Shown: positions 9,683 through 19,239, counted from the first letter of the stretch. The stretch: DNA of 64,000 nucleotides from an uncultured Tolumonas sp. (GCF_963678185.1 NZ_OY782757.1:2259501-2323500); one strand, 5' to 3'. Notes: a model not told the origin generated them from the sequence alone. A program made the numbers and translations.

Positions 9683-9723
9683 TAGCCCGCACACACCCCT
9701 AAGGGCCCATGGAGGGTTTAACT

Positions 9724-10029
9724 ATGAAAAAAATATTTCTTTGCTGCGCCGCTGGTATGTCCACCAGCATGGTCGTTAACAAAATGAAACAAGCTGCCGC
9801 ACAAAAAGGCTTAGAAACCGAAATCATTGCCGTGGCGATGGAAGAGTTTGAAAGCACCCTGCCAAAATATGACTGTTGCCTGCTCGGGCCACAGATCAAA
9901 TACAAATTCGATGAATTCAAGAAAAAAGCCGAAGCAGTCGGTAAACCGATCGCGGTGATCAACAGCATGGATTACGGCATGATGCGCGGCGATAAGATCC
10001 TCGCTGATGCACTGGCCATGATGGCTTAA
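9724..10029 (+). CDS. celA: PTS lactose/cellobiose-type sugar transporter subunit IIB
   Basis: Cytoplasmic phosphocarrier of the Lac family PTS (cellobiose/chitobiose type), which passes phosphate from IIA to the incoming sugar. The N terminus MKKIFLCCAAGMSTSMVV contains the phosphorylated cysteine just before AAGMST. At 101 aa it is the usual length. The ATG at 9724 is preferred because GGAGG lies just upstream. It opens an operon with IIC, IIA and a GH1 enzyme. The protein is about 80% identical by eye to a second orphan IIB at 21327. The symbol celA (also chbB) reflects the E. coli system, but the substrate is inferred. Confidence 0.9.
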   Translation: MKKIFLCCAAGMSTSMVVNKMKQAAAQKGLETEIIAVAMEEFESTLPKYDCCLLGPQIKYKFDEFKKKAEAVGKPIAVINSMDYGMMRGDKILADALAMMA

Positions 10030-10094
10030 AAAATAAGACGGCGTAATAAGTTGTAGCCACTCTCTAACAACTCACTGTCTCTGGGAGACACGTT

Positions 10095-11405
10095 ATGTCT
10101 AATGCATTTTTTGATTTTATCGAAAACAAGATCAGCCCAATTGCCGCACGGGCCGGTACACAACGCCACATCATGGCGGTTCGTGATGGTTTTATCGGTG
10201 CGATGCCGTTCATGATTGTAGGTTCCTTCCTACTCGTGTTCGCTTTCCCGCCGTTTTCACCTGATACCACCTTTTTCCTCGGTCAATGGTGGAATGCCAT
10301 GTCCAAGGCCTATTTCAACGAGATCATGACACCATTCAATATGTCGATGGGGATCATGGCTTGTTACATCAGTGCGGGCATCGCCTTCAACTTAGCACAA
10401 AGCTATAAATTGGACGCCTTCCCTTGCGCCATGCTGTCGCTGATGACCTTCCTGTTGATTGCAGCACCGATGAAAGATGGCTCTCTGCCAGCCAACTTCT
10501 TGGGCGGTACCGGTATTTTCACCACCATCATTGTTGGTATCTACGTAACCGAGCTGATGCGTTTCCTGAAAGTACGCAATATCGGCATCAAACTACCAGA
10601 ACAGGTGCCGGAAAAAATTCGTCAGTCATTCAACCTGCTGATCCCGGCATTGATTGTGATCCTGACCATTTACCCACTGAACCTGTTCATTCAGCATCAG
10701 TTTGGCATGATCCTGCCAGATGCCATCATGGCAATTTTCAAACCGCTGATCTCTGCAGCTGACTCTCTGCCAGCTATTCTGTTCGCGACTTTCCTGTGTC
10801 ATATCCTGTGGTTTGCCGGTATTCATGGTGCGGCGATTGTTGGTGGTATTCTGGCACCGTTCTATCTGGTGAACCTGGGTCTGAACCAAGCCGCACTGGC
10901 AGCTGGTCAACCACTGCCACACATCTTTATCGAAGCGTTCTGGTCATTCTTCATTACCTTGGGCGGCTCTGGTGCCACGATGGGACTGGTCATACTGTAT
11001 ATGCGCAGTAAATCAGCTCACCTGCGTTCCATCGGTAAATTGGGTATTGTACCTGCCATGTTTAACATCAACGAACCGGTTATTTTTGGTAGCCCAATCG
11101 TGATGAACCCAATCCTGTTCTTCCCATTCATTGTTGCGCCAATGGTGAATGCCACTATCGCTTATGTTGCTGCCAGCTCAGGCATGATCGGTCGCATCAT
11201 TTCGTTGGTACCGTGGACTGCGCCTGCTCCTATCGGTGCGGCATGGAGTGCGGGCTGGCAGTTCAGTAACGCATTCATGGTGATCGGTTTGATTGCGCTG
11301 GACTTAGTCATCTACCTGCCATTCTTCAAAATTTATGAAAAACAACTGCTGGCCCAAGAAGCCGAAAATGAAGCAGAAATGAATGCGCAGACTAATGCCG
11401 CTTAA
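10095..11405 (+). CDS. celB: PTS lactose/cellobiose-type sugar transporter subunit IIC
   Basis: Polytopic membrane permease (436 aa, about ten helices) that translocates the beta-diglucoside while it is phosphorylated by IIB. Family signatures include an N-terminal block with AVRDGFIGAMPFMIVGS, the central FAGIHGAAIVGGI and the loop FNINEPVIFGSPIVMNP, which in relatives contributes to sugar binding. It follows IIB by 65 bp with a GGGAG ribosome site. The chain length fits the free-standing IIC form rather than an IICB fusion, consistent with separate IIB and IIA genes beside it. Confidence 0.93.
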   Translation: MSNAFFDFIENKISPIAARAGTQRHIMAVRDGFIGAMPFMIVGSFLLVFAFPPFSPDTTFFLGQWWNAMSKAYFNEIMTPFNMSMGIMACYISAGIAFNLAQSYKLDAFPCAMLSLMTFLLIAAPMKDGSLPANFLGGTGIFTTIIVGIYVTELMRFLKVRNIGIKLPEQVPEKIRQSFNLLIPALIVILTIYPLNLFIQHQFGMILPDAIMAIFKPLISAADSLPAILFATFLCHILWFAGIHGAAIVGGILAPFYLVNLGLNQAALAAGQPLPHIFIEAFWSFFITLGGSGATMGLVILYMRSKSAHLRSIGKLGIVPAMFNINEPVIFGSPIVMNPILFFPFIVAPMVNATIAYVAASSGMIGRIISLVPWTAPAPIGAAWSAGWQFSNAFMVIGLIALDLVIYLPFFKIYEKQLLAQEAENEAEMNAQTNAA

Positions 11406-11436
11406 TTAACAACACATAAGAATAGGAAATTTGGCA

Positions 11437-11775
11437 ATGAGTGAAGAAGCTGAATTCAATCTGGAATCCACCGTCATGGAACTCATCATCAATGCAGGCG
11501 AAGCGCGCAGCTTCGCCATGCAGGCCCTGCGAGCTGCCAAACAGCACAACTGGGCACAGGTTGATGTGTTACTGACGCAAGCGTCTCAAGCATCAAAACG
11601 GGCCCATGATGTACAAACCATGCTGATTGGGCTCGATGAAGGCTGCGGTAAAATTCCGGTTAACTTGATCATGGTACACGCACAAGACCACATCATGACG
11701 TCGATGCTGGCGCGTGAGATGATCGAAGAGTTAATCGAAATGCACAAATTACTAGCGAATGGAGCCAAAGCATGA
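11437..11775 (+). CDS. celC: PTS lactose/cellobiose-type sugar transporter subunit IIA
   Basis: Trimeric helical phosphocarrier of 112 aa that receives phosphate from HPr. HAQDHIMTS near residues 80-88 contains the conserved phosphorylated histidine region of the Lac-family IIA (compare ChbA and LacF). The ATG at 11437 has an AGGA ribosome site; an upstream in-frame TTG two codons earlier is less likely. Its stop overlaps the start of the GH1 gene by four bases (ATGA), so translation of the two is coupled. Confidence 0.92.
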   Translation: MSEEAEFNLESTVMELIINAGEARSFAMQALRAAKQHNWAQVDVLLTQASQASKRAHDVQTMLIGLDEGCGKIPVNLIMVHAQDHIMTSMLAREMIEELIEMHKLLANGAKA

Positions 11776-13175
11776 GCGTATTTCCAAAAGACTTCCTGTG
11801 GGGCGCGGCCACCGCATCTTATCAGGTAGAAGGCGCTCATGATGCCGATGGTAAAGGGCTGTCAAACTGGGATGTGTATTCACACTTACCGGGCACCACT
11901 TACATGGGCACCAATGGTGATGTCGCCGCCGACCATTACCACCACTTTAAAGAAGACGTCGCGCTGATGGCCGAACTGGGCATGAAGAGCTACCGTTTCT
12001 CGGTGTCATGGCCGCGCCTGTTCCCGAAAGGCCGTGGTGAAGTGAATGAAGCCGGTGTCAAATTCTACAGCGATTTGATCGACGAATTATTGAAATATGG
12101 CATCGAACCGATGCTGACTATGTATCACTGGGATCTGCCACAAGCGCTGCAAGATGAGATCGGCGGTTGGGAATCCCGCGAAATTATTGATGCCTTCGAA
12201 GGTTATGCCCGTCTGCTGTACGAACGTTACGGCGACCGTGTGAAATTATGGGCGACCTTTAACGAAACCATCGTCTTCACGGGGCTAGGCTACCTGACGG
12301 GTATGCATCCACCGGGAGTGAAAGATCCGAAACGCGCCATTCAGGCGTGTCACCATGTGTTTATTGCCCACGCCCGTGCGGTCGAAACCTTCCGTAAAAT
12401 GGGTGTACAAGGCCAGATTGGTTTTGTAAACGTGTTACAACCGAACGACCCGATCACCAACAGCGCGGAAGATGTGAAAGCTTGTGAGCTGGCCGAAGCC
12501 TGTTTCACGCACTGGTTCTATGATCCGGTATTAAAAGGTGAATACCCAGCCGAGTTGTTGGCAATAGCACAAAATGGTTTAGGTGTGCCGGTATTTGCCC
12601 CTGGCGACGCCGAGTTGCTGAAAAACAACATCTGCGATTTCATCGGCGTGAATTACTACAAACGCGAAATGGTCGCCGCCAATTATGACGTCGATGGTTT
12701 CGAGATGAACACCTCGGGCCAGAAAGGTTCCGGTAAAGAGCTGGGTTGGAAAGGCTTGTTCAAACTGGTGCGTAACCCGAACGGCCGTTACACCGACTGG
12801 GATTGGGAAATCTATCCGGAAGGTTTAACCGATGCCATTATGCGCATCAACAAACGTTACGGTAATGTGCCTATCTATATCACCGAAAACGGTCTGGGTG
12901 CAAAAGACCCAATCGTGAATGGTGAAGTGCTGGATCAACCACGTATTGATTATTTACGTGAGCACATTCAAGCAACTGGCGAAGCAATCAAGCTAGGCGC
13001 CGATGTTCGCGGTTATTATCCGTGGTCGTTCATCGACCTGCTGTCATGGCTCAACGGTTATCAGAAACAATACGGTTTTGTTTACATCGACCAAGCGAAT
13101 GGTCTGGCACGTAAGAAAAAACTGAGTTTCGGCTGGTATCAGGATGTGATCCGCAGTAACGGTGAAAAACTTTAA
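11772..13175 (+). CDS. GH1 6-phospho-beta-glucosidase
   Basis: Glycoside hydrolase family 1 enzyme (467 aa) that would hydrolyse the phosphorylated diglucoside delivered by the PTS into glucose and glucose 6-phosphate. The acid/base glutamate is E165 in TFNE and the nucleophile is E372 in ITENG. The segment SWLNGYQKQY near 424-433 keeps the Ser...Lys-x-Tyr pattern that binds the 6-phosphate, and distinguishes this from plain beta-glucosidases, which carry Glu there. It is translationally coupled to IIA. E. coli chb uses a GH4 enzyme instead, so this operon resembles beta-glucoside systems more than the E. coli chitobiose operon. Confidence 0.9.
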   Translation: MSVFPKDFLWGAATASYQVEGAHDADGKGLSNWDVYSHLPGTTYMGTNGDVAADHYHHFKEDVALMAELGMKSYRFSVSWPRLFPKGRGEVNEAGVKFYSDLIDELLKYGIEPMLTMYHWDLPQALQDEIGGWESREIIDAFEGYARLLYERYGDRVKLWATFNETIVFTGLGYLTGMHPPGVKDPKRAIQACHHVFIAHARAVETFRKMGVQGQIGFVNVLQPNDPITNSAEDVKACELAEACFTHWFYDPVLKGEYPAELLAIAQNGLGVPVFAPGDAELLKNNICDFIGVNYYKREMVAANYDVDGFEMNTSGQKGSGKELGWKGLFKLVRNPNGRYTDWDWEIYPEGLTDAIMRINKRYGNVPIYITENGLGAKDPIVNGEVLDQPRIDYLREHIQATGEAIKLGADVRGYYPWSFIDLLSWLNGYQKQYGFVYIDQANGLARKKKLSFGWYQDVIRSNGEKL

Positions 13176-13184
13176 TTTTTAAAC

Positions 13185-13214
13185 ATCCCCTCTTGATGAG
13201 GGGATTCATTTTTG
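13185..13214 (+). terminator. Intrinsic terminator after the PTS-GH1 operon
   Basis: An 8 bp stem (ATCCCCTC / GAGGGGAT) with a 5 nt loop is followed by CATTTTTG. It lies 10 bp after the GH1 stop and 20 bp before the SemiSWEET start, so it should terminate or attenuate read-through into the SemiSWEET gene. Confidence 0.75.
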
Positions 13215-13234
13215 TTGTCAGGAACGTTGTACTC

Positions 13235-13495
13235 ATGGATGCTTCATCAACTGAATTATTGGGTCTGGTTGCCGGCTGTCTGACTACCGGCTCCTTTATC
13301 CCACAAGTCATCAAGATCTTAAAAACCCGCGATGTTTCCAGTATTTCGCTGGTGATGTATGTGGCATTCACCGTCGGTGTGTTGTTGTGGTGTGTTTATG
13401 GCCTGATCAATGGGCAAGCCGCTATTGTCGCCTCCAACGGTATTACACTGACGTTGGCATCTATCATTCTGGGCATGAAAATTCGCTATCGTTAA
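13235..13495 (+). CDS. SemiSWEET family sugar transporter
   Basis: An 86 aa membrane protein with three helices and one PQ-loop (GSFIPQVIKILKTRDVSSIS near residues 18-37), the bacterial half-unit of SWEET transporters, which dimerise to form a sugar facilitator. WCVYGLINGQ in the third segment is typical. The ATG at 13235 is chosen because it gives the usual length and has an AGGA sequence upstream; an earlier in-frame ATG overlaps the terminator. It lies between the PTS operon and its likely regulator, suggesting movement of a sugar related to PTS catabolism. The substrate is not shown by the sequence. Confidence 0.87.
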   Translation: MDASSTELLGLVAGCLTTGSFIPQVIKILKTRDVSSISLVMYVAFTVGVLLWCVYGLINGQAAIVASNGITLTLASIILGMKIRYR

Positions 13496-13618
13496 CCGCT
13501 TCTGTGACGATAATAGCGACAGAGAACAACATCCCTTGCGATAGCCAGCATCAACACTGATAATTCGAGGTTTGAGCAACAATCTGCTCGCCCGATGTAG
13601 TTTTAAGGGATGAAACAT

Positions 13619-14626
13619 ATGGCAACAATAACCGATGTATGCCGTTTAGCTGGCGTATCGAAAGCCACGGTATCACGGGTGCTGAACCACACCGGACAGG
13701 TGAAAGAAAGCACACGTGAGCAAGTATATAAAGCCATACAAGAATTAAACTATCGCCCCAACGGACTGGCACAGGCGCTGGCGACGCAACGCTCGAATAC
13801 CATTGGTCTGATCCTGTCTGATTTTAACGGTAACTTCTTCGGCGATTTACTAAAACAAGCTGCACAGAGTGTGGAAGAAGCAGGCAAACACCTGATCGTG
13901 ACCGACGGCCACGATAATCCGGAACGCGAAATTGCTGCCTTCAACATGCTGGTCGATCGTTGCTGTGACGCCATTGTGTTATATAGCCGTTTTCTGCCAG
14001 AGGAAACATTGATGCAGTTGATCGATGAATCCCCGGTGCCGTTAATTGTCATGAATCGCCAACTGCCGAAAGCACCCGAGCGTTGTATTGTCTTCGCCCA
14101 GCAGGAAGCAGCTCATGCCGCAGTCACCCACTTGTTGGAATTAGGACATCGCGATATTGCCTGTATTACCGCCCGAATGCGGACACCGACGGCAAAAGCC
14201 CGTTTGCAGGGTTACCGCGACGCACTGGCCGATTATGGTATTGAATATAACCCTAATTTGGTCGCTCACGGTGAGAACCTCATTCCGAGTGGTTATACTG
14301 CTTGTCAGGAGTTACTGCGCGGCGGTAACCAATTCAGCGCGTTGTTCAGCTGTACCGATAATATGGCGGAAGGGGCTTATCGCGCACTGAGCGAAGCGGG
14401 TTTAAAAATTCCTGATGATGTGTCGGTTTTTGGTTTCGATAACGAACAGATGACCGCCTTCATGACACCATCGTTATCAACCGTTAATATTCCGGTTATC
14501 GAAATGACGAAAATGGCTATCGAGCAGTCCATCAAGCTGATTAATGGTGAAAATACGTTCGCTATTCCCCTATTTCATGGCGAGTTGGTGTTAAGAGAAT
14601 CAGCCATTCCATATCATGCCAACTAA
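13619..14626 (+). CDS. LacI-family transcriptional regulator (AscG/GalR-like)
   Basis: DNA-binding repressor of 335 aa with an N-terminal helix-turn-helix (ITDVCRLAGVSKATVSRVLN, residues 4-23) and a periplasmic-binding-protein-like effector domain containing ERLxGYxDAL-like and VSVFGFDNEQMT blocks. It resembles E. coli AscG, a regulator of beta-glucoside genes. The ATG at 13619 has AAGGG nine bases upstream, better placed than for the ATG three codons earlier. It closes the PTS locus on the same strand, and is the best candidate to bind the two AACCGGTT operators before IIB. Confidence 0.88.
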   Translation: MATITDVCRLAGVSKATVSRVLNHTGQVKESTREQVYKAIQELNYRPNGLAQALATQRSNTIGLILSDFNGNFFGDLLKQAAQSVEEAGKHLIVTDGHDNPEREIAAFNMLVDRCCDAIVLYSRFLPEETLMQLIDESPVPLIVMNRQLPKAPERCIVFAQQEAAHAAVTHLLELGHRDIACITARMRTPTAKARLQGYRDALADYGIEYNPNLVAHGENLIPSGYTACQELLRGGNQFSALFSCTDNMAEGAYRALSEAGLKIPDDVSVFGFDNEQMTAFMTPSLSTVNIPVIEMTKMAIEQSIKLINGENTFAIPLFHGELVLRESAIPYHAN

Positions 14627-14640
14627 GTCAGCAATAAACT

Positions 14641-14669
14641 AAGAGCCTCCGCAGAGGCTCTTTCTTTTA
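14641..14669. terminator. Bidirectional terminator between the LacI-type gene and cusA
   Basis: A 9 bp perfect stem (AAGAGCCTC / GAGGCTCTT) with a CGCA loop is followed by TCTTTT on the plus strand. It lies between two convergent genes and can serve both. Confidence 0.8.
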
Positions 14670-14674
14670 GTGTA

Positions 14675-17600
14675 TTAATGCAGTTTATGTTGCCACTGTT
14701 TCACCAGTGCATAAATTGCCGGGATCACCAGCAGCGTCAGCACTGTTGATGACACCATGCCGCCAACCATCGGTGCCGCGATGCGCCGCATCACCTCCGA
14801 CCCCGTGCCAGTACCCCACATGATCGGTAGCAAACCACACATAATGGTCACTACCGTCATCATCTTCGGCCGCACGCGTTCTGCCGCCCCGACCACAATC
14901 GCGGTATAGAGATCAGCGATAGTGGGCGTCTGATTGCCGGTCAGCTGCGACTGCTTTTCTTGCCAGGCATGTTCCAGATAAATCAGCATGATGACGCCGG
15001 TTTCTGCCGCCACCCCCGCCAGTGCGATAAAACCAACCACGACGGCCACCGACCAGGCGTAATTCAGCCACCACATCAGCCAGATCCCGCCCACCAGTGC
15101 AAATGGCACCGACAGCAACACAATCAAACTGTCGGTCAGATTGCGGAAGTTGAGATACAGCAGCAGGAAGATGATCAGTAAGGTAAACGGCACCACGATC
15201 GCCAGTCGTGCTTTGGCGCGTTCCATATATTCAAACTGACCACTCCAGCTTAAGTGATAACCCGGTTCCAGCTTGACCTGTTTATCGACGGCGGCTTTGG
15301 CATCGGCGACATACGAGCCAATATCGCGATCACCTAAATCAACATACACGTAGGCCGACAACTCAGCATTTTCGGTACGAATACTTGGCGGCCCTTGTTC
15401 CAACCGCAAGCTCGCCAATTGGCCTAACGGGATCAAGCCGTTGTTGGTCGGCACTAACACCTCACTGGCAATCGACTGCGGCGTATCACGCAATTCGCGC
15501 GGATAACGTAAAATCACGCTGTAACGCTCGCGCCCTTCCACCGTGTTGGTAATGGTTTCGCCACCTAGCGCCGTGGCAATCACCTGTTGCAGTGTATTGA
15601 TACTGACACCATAGCGCGCCAGTGCATCACGATCAGGGTTTAGCGTCAGATAATAACCACCGGTAATACGTTCCGCGTAGGCACTGCGCGTGCCCGGCAC
15701 CTTTTTCACCGCCTGCTCCACCTGCCGGGCTATACGCTCAATGCCGGCCAGATCGGGGCCAAATACTTTGATACCAATCGGTGTGCGAATACCGGTCGAT
15801 AACATGTCGATACGGGCACGGATCGGCATAGTCCAAGAGTTGGCAACCCCCGGCATTTTCACCGCTTTATCCATTTCATCGACCAGCTTTTCGGCAGTCA
15901 TCCCCAGGCGCCATTCTGATTCTGGTTTCAGATTTACCACCGTCTCAAACATCTCCAGCGGTGCCGGATCAGTCGCAGTATTCGCCCGCCCTGCTTTGCC
16001 AAACACCGACGCGACCTCTGGGAAGGATTTGATGATGCGATCTTGCTGCTGCATCAATTCTGCCGCCTTGGTGACACTCATGCCCGGTAATGCCGCTGGC
16101 ATAAACAGCAGAGTGCCTTCATGCAACGTCGGCATAAATTCACTGCCGATCTGTTTGAGCGGTATCCAGGTCACCCCCAGCATGACCAGTGACAGCAGAA
16201 TGGTAGTTTTCTTGAAACGCAATACCATCGAGATAAATGGTTTATAACCTGCGATCAGCACCCGGTTGATCGGATTTTTCTGCTCGGCAATGATGTGACC
16301 GCGAATAAACAGCAGCATCAGCACCGGCACCAACGTCACCGACAGCAACGCCGCAGCGGCCATTGAGAAGGTTTTGGTGAACGCCAGCGGGCTGAACATG
16401 CGGCCTTCTTGCGATTCCAGCGTAAACACCGGCAGGAAGGAGACCGTGATGATCAGCAACGAGAAAAACAGTGCCGGCCCTACCTCTTTGCAGGCTTCGT
16501 AGATAATATCGCGCCGAAGTGTACCGGGCGCCGCCCGCTCCAGATGCTTATGCGCGTTCTCCACCATCACGATCGCGGCATCGATCATCGCACCAATGGC
16601 GATGGCGATACCGCCGAGACTCATGATGTTGGAATTTAAGCCCAGCAGATGCATGCCAATAAACGCCGCCAGTATGCCGACCGGCAACATTAAAATTGCC
16701 ACCAGCGCACTGCGCACATGCAGTAAAAACAGCACACACACCAATGCCACAATGGCACTCTCTTCCAGCAAAGTGTGTTTCAGCGTATCAATCGCCCGGT
16801 AAATCAATTCCGAACGGTCATATACCGGCACCACATCCGTGCCTGCAGGCAAACTGGCTTTCAGACTTTGTAACTTCGTTTTCACCTGTTCGATGACATT
16901 CAGTGCATTTTCGCCACTACGCGCCACCACAATGCCGGAAGCCACTTCGCCTTCACCATTCAGCTCGGCCAACCCGCGCCGCTCATTCGGCGTTAGCTCA
17001 ACCTGCGCCAGATCGCCGACCCGTACCGGCGTGCCATTCACCGATTTCACCACCAGCTGGCGAATATCATCCAGCCCGCGCAAATAACCCTTGGCGCGCA
17101 CCATAAACTCGGTTTCCGCCATCTCGATGACTCGACCACCGACATCCTGGTTGTTGTTGCGCACCACATCCATCACCTCAACTGGCGAGATGTTGTAAGC
17201 CTGCAATTTACGCGGATCGAGCACCACCTGATATTGCTTCACAAACCCGCCGACACTGGCGACTTCGGCGACCCCGGGGGTAGCGGAGAGCGGATAACGT
17301 AGTGTCCAATCTTGCAATGATCGCAGTGCGGCCAGCGACTGATTCTTGGCCACCAGCGCATATTGATACACCCAGCCGACACCAGTGGCGTCCGGCCCCA
17401 GCGTCGGCGTGATGCCGCTCGGTAATTTGCCCGATACACCGTTTAAGTATTCCAGCACCCGCGAGCGCGCCCAATACAGATCAGTGTGGTCGTCAAAAAT
17501 GACATACACAAAGGAGGAACCAAAAAACGAGTAACCGCGCACTACCTTGGCCTTCGGCACCGACAGCAAGGCCGAGGTCAGTGGATAAGTGACCTGATCC

Positions 17601-17785
17601 TCCACTACCTGCGGGGCTTGGCCGGGGTAATCGGTGTAAACAATCACCTGCACATCCGAGAGATCCGGAATGGCATCCAGCGGCGTTTTCATGACCGCAT
17701 AAATACCGCCAGCGACAGTCAGCAACGTCAGCAGCAGCACCAGAAACAGGTTATGCAGCGACCAGTGGATCAGCCTCTGTAACAT
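14675..17785 (-). CDS. cusA: CusA-type heavy-metal efflux RND transporter
   Basis: Inner-membrane proton-driven pump of the HME-RND family (1036 aa, twelve helices with two large periplasmic loops) that exports Cu(I)/Ag(I). The TM4 segment GAMIDAAIVMVENAHKHLE carries the proton-relay acidic residues of this family. The periplasmic SWTMPIRARIDMLSTG includes methionines equivalent to those of the CusA metal site. It follows cusB by 2 bp and is the last gene of a four-gene leftward cluster. An outer-membrane CusC-type channel is not present, so one must be supplied from elsewhere. Copper/silver specificity is by family resemblance. Confidence 0.93.
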   Translation of the reverse strand: MLQRLIHWSLHNLFLVLLLTLLTVAGGIYAVMKTPLDAIPDLSDVQVIVYTDYPGQAPQVVEDQVTYPLTSALLSVPKAKVVRGYSFFGSSFVYVIFDDHTDLYWARSRVLEYLNGVSGKLPSGITPTLGPDATGVGWVYQYALVAKNQSLAALRSLQDWTLRYPLSATPGVAEVASVGGFVKQYQVVLDPRKLQAYNISPVEVMDVVRNNNQDVGGRVIEMAETEFMVRAKGYLRGLDDIRQLVVKSVNGTPVRVGDLAQVELTPNERRGLAELNGEGEVASGIVVARSGENALNVIEQVKTKLQSLKASLPAGTDVVPVYDRSELIYRAIDTLKHTLLEESAIVALVCVLFLLHVRSALVAILMLPVGILAAFIGMHLLGLNSNIMSLGGIAIAIGAMIDAAIVMVENAHKHLERAAPGTLRRDIIYEACKEVGPALFFSLLIITVSFLPVFTLESQEGRMFSPLAFTKTFSMAAAALLSVTLVPVLMLLFIRGHIIAEQKNPINRVLIAGYKPFISMVLRFKKTTILLSLVMLGVTWIPLKQIGSEFMPTLHEGTLLFMPAALPGMSVTKAAELMQQQDRIIKSFPEVASVFGKAGRANTATDPAPLEMFETVVNLKPESEWRLGMTAEKLVDEMDKAVKMPGVANSWTMPIRARIDMLSTGIRTPIGIKVFGPDLAGIERIARQVEQAVKKVPGTRSAYAERITGGYYLTLNPDRDALARYGVSINTLQQVIATALGGETITNTVEGRERYSVILRYPRELRDTPQSIASEVLVPTNNGLIPLGQLASLRLEQGPPSIRTENAELSAYVYVDLGDRDIGSYVADAKAAVDKQVKLEPGYHLSWSGQFEYMERAKARLAIVVPFTLLIIFLLLYLNFRNLTDSLIVLLSVPFALVGGIWLMWWLNYAWSVAVVVGFIALAGVAAETGVIMLIYLEHAWQEKQSQLTGNQTPTIADLYTAIVVGAAERVRPKMMTVVTIMCGLLPIMWGTGTGSEVMRRIAAPMVGGMVSSTVLTLLVIPAIYALVKQWQHKLH

Positions 17786-17787
17786 GG

Positions 17788-19161
17788 TTACTGCCCTCCC
17801 ATGCTGGAGAAGGCGGCTTGCAGGTTACTTTCGGAGTCGATCAGGAAGTTGGCTTGTGTCACTACCTTTTCACCCGCCTGTACACCGGAAACTGCAACCT
17901 GCCGTTCGCCATTTTGCACTTCCCCGCGCGCCAGCACCTGCACTTTGCGTGGCACATATTTACCGCTGCCTTGATCAATCAACACCACCTGCCGATGACC
18001 ACTGTCGATCAACGCCGATTCTGGTATGACTGGCTGCCCCTGTGCACTGATGGGCACTTGCAAACGTGCTTCGGCATACATACCCGGTTTGAGTTTGCCT
18101 TGCTGGTTATCTAACTCAATGCGTACCTGCACAGTGCGGGTTTCTGCATTCATGGTCGGGTAGATAAAGGCCAATTTGCCGGTAAAGGATTCTGCCGGAT
18201 AAGCATTCACTTTTACCTGTACCGTTTGCCCGACCTGCACGGCGGCTAAATCTTGCTCAAACACTTCCACCAATAACCAAAGCTGTGACAGATCGGCAAT
18301 TTGGTACAACGCCTCGCCAGCACTGAATTTCATGCCTTGGGTAATATTCTTGGTCATCACAATGCCATTGGTCGGGGCTTGCAGTGCCAAAGTGCGTTTC
18401 ACTTCGCCACCGTCTGCCAGCCGACGAATCGCACCGTCCGGAATATCCCAATAGCGTAAACGGGTCAGCGCAGCGCCACCTAACCCGGCGGGTGACAACT
18501 TATCGGCGTCGACATTGGGTTGGGTTTGCCGGGCAATACGATATTCCTGCTGCGCCACGATCAGTTCCGGGCTGTAGAGTTCAAACAGCGGTTGCCCGGC
18601 TTTCACCATCTGCCCCGTGGCATTGACGTAAAGTTTATCAACCCAGCCATCCAGTTTGCTGGTAATGGTGTATTGCCGACGCTCATCCACCGCAAACATC
18701 CCCACGGCTTTGATTTGACGATCCAACTGTGCCGTTTTGACCACTACCGACGTGACGCCCAGATTTTGCCGGCGGGTCGCATCAATACTGACCGCACCTT
18801 GCTCGACTGGTGCTGCATCGGCATACACCGGAATGTAGTCCATACCCATGCTGTCTTTTTTCGGCACAGGGGATCTGTCCGGTTGCCCCATCGGGTTGCG
18901 GTAATACAGCACTTTGCGCTCGGCGGGCTGTGCTTGTGCTTCGTCGGCATACACGGGAATGTAATCCATGCCCATGCTGTCTTTTTTCGGCACCGACGAT
19001 CGGTCCGCCAACCCCATCGGGTTGCGGTAATAAAGAATTTTACGTGCTGCCGATTGCTCATTATAAGCCACTGCGCTCGCTTGATGCGCAAACCAGCCAT
19101 AACTGGCTGCACCACCCGCCACGACACCGACCAACAGCAGTAAAACAGAGGATATTTTCAT
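17788..19161 (-). CDS. cusB: CusB-type periplasmic adaptor with duplicated heavy-metal-binding domain
   Basis: Membrane-fusion protein (457 aa) linking the RND pump to an outer-membrane channel. After an N-terminal anchor (residues 3-21) there are two nearly identical heavy-metal-binding modules of about 34 residues, each with YYRNPMG and PKKDSMGMDYIPVY, at roughly residues 42-75 and 87-120. A usual barrel-sandwich and hairpin core follows. One copy of this module is the common state; the tandem copy is unusual. The ATG at 19161 has GGAG six bases upstream and is preferred to the GTG at 19173. Confidence 0.92.
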   Translation of the reverse strand: MKISSVLLLLVGVVAGGAASYGWFAHQASAVAYNEQSAARKILYYRNPMGLADRSSVPKKDSMGMDYIPVYADEAQAQPAERKVLYYRNPMGQPDRSPVPKKDSMGMDYIPVYADAAPVEQGAVSIDATRRQNLGVTSVVVKTAQLDRQIKAVGMFAVDERRQYTITSKLDGWVDKLYVNATGQMVKAGQPLFELYSPELIVAQQEYRIARQTQPNVDADKLSPAGLGGAALTRLRYWDIPDGAIRRLADGGEVKRTLALQAPTNGIVMTKNITQGMKFSAGEALYQIADLSQLWLLVEVFEQDLAAVQVGQTVQVKVNAYPAESFTGKLAFIYPTMNAETRTVQVRIELDNQQGKLKPGMYAEARLQVPISAQGQPVIPESALIDSGHRQVVLIDQGSGKYVPRKVQVLARGEVQNGERQVAVSGVQAGEKVVTQANFLIDSESNLQAAFSSMGGQ

Positions 19162-19239
19162 GCCCGACTCCACACCCGGCTTCGCACCGGGCGTTATTCA
19201 AACCATCATCAGCAGCCATACGACTGCCGAAATTTCGTA

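Noticed and set aside
15690-16247. 185-codon plus-strand frame opposite cusA
   Set aside because: Antisense shadow of a strongly conserved RND pump gene.
18520-19143. 207-codon plus-strand frame opposite cusB
   Set aside because: It is the complement of the cusB coding frame; His- and Arg-rich composition with no family match, and cusB is certain.
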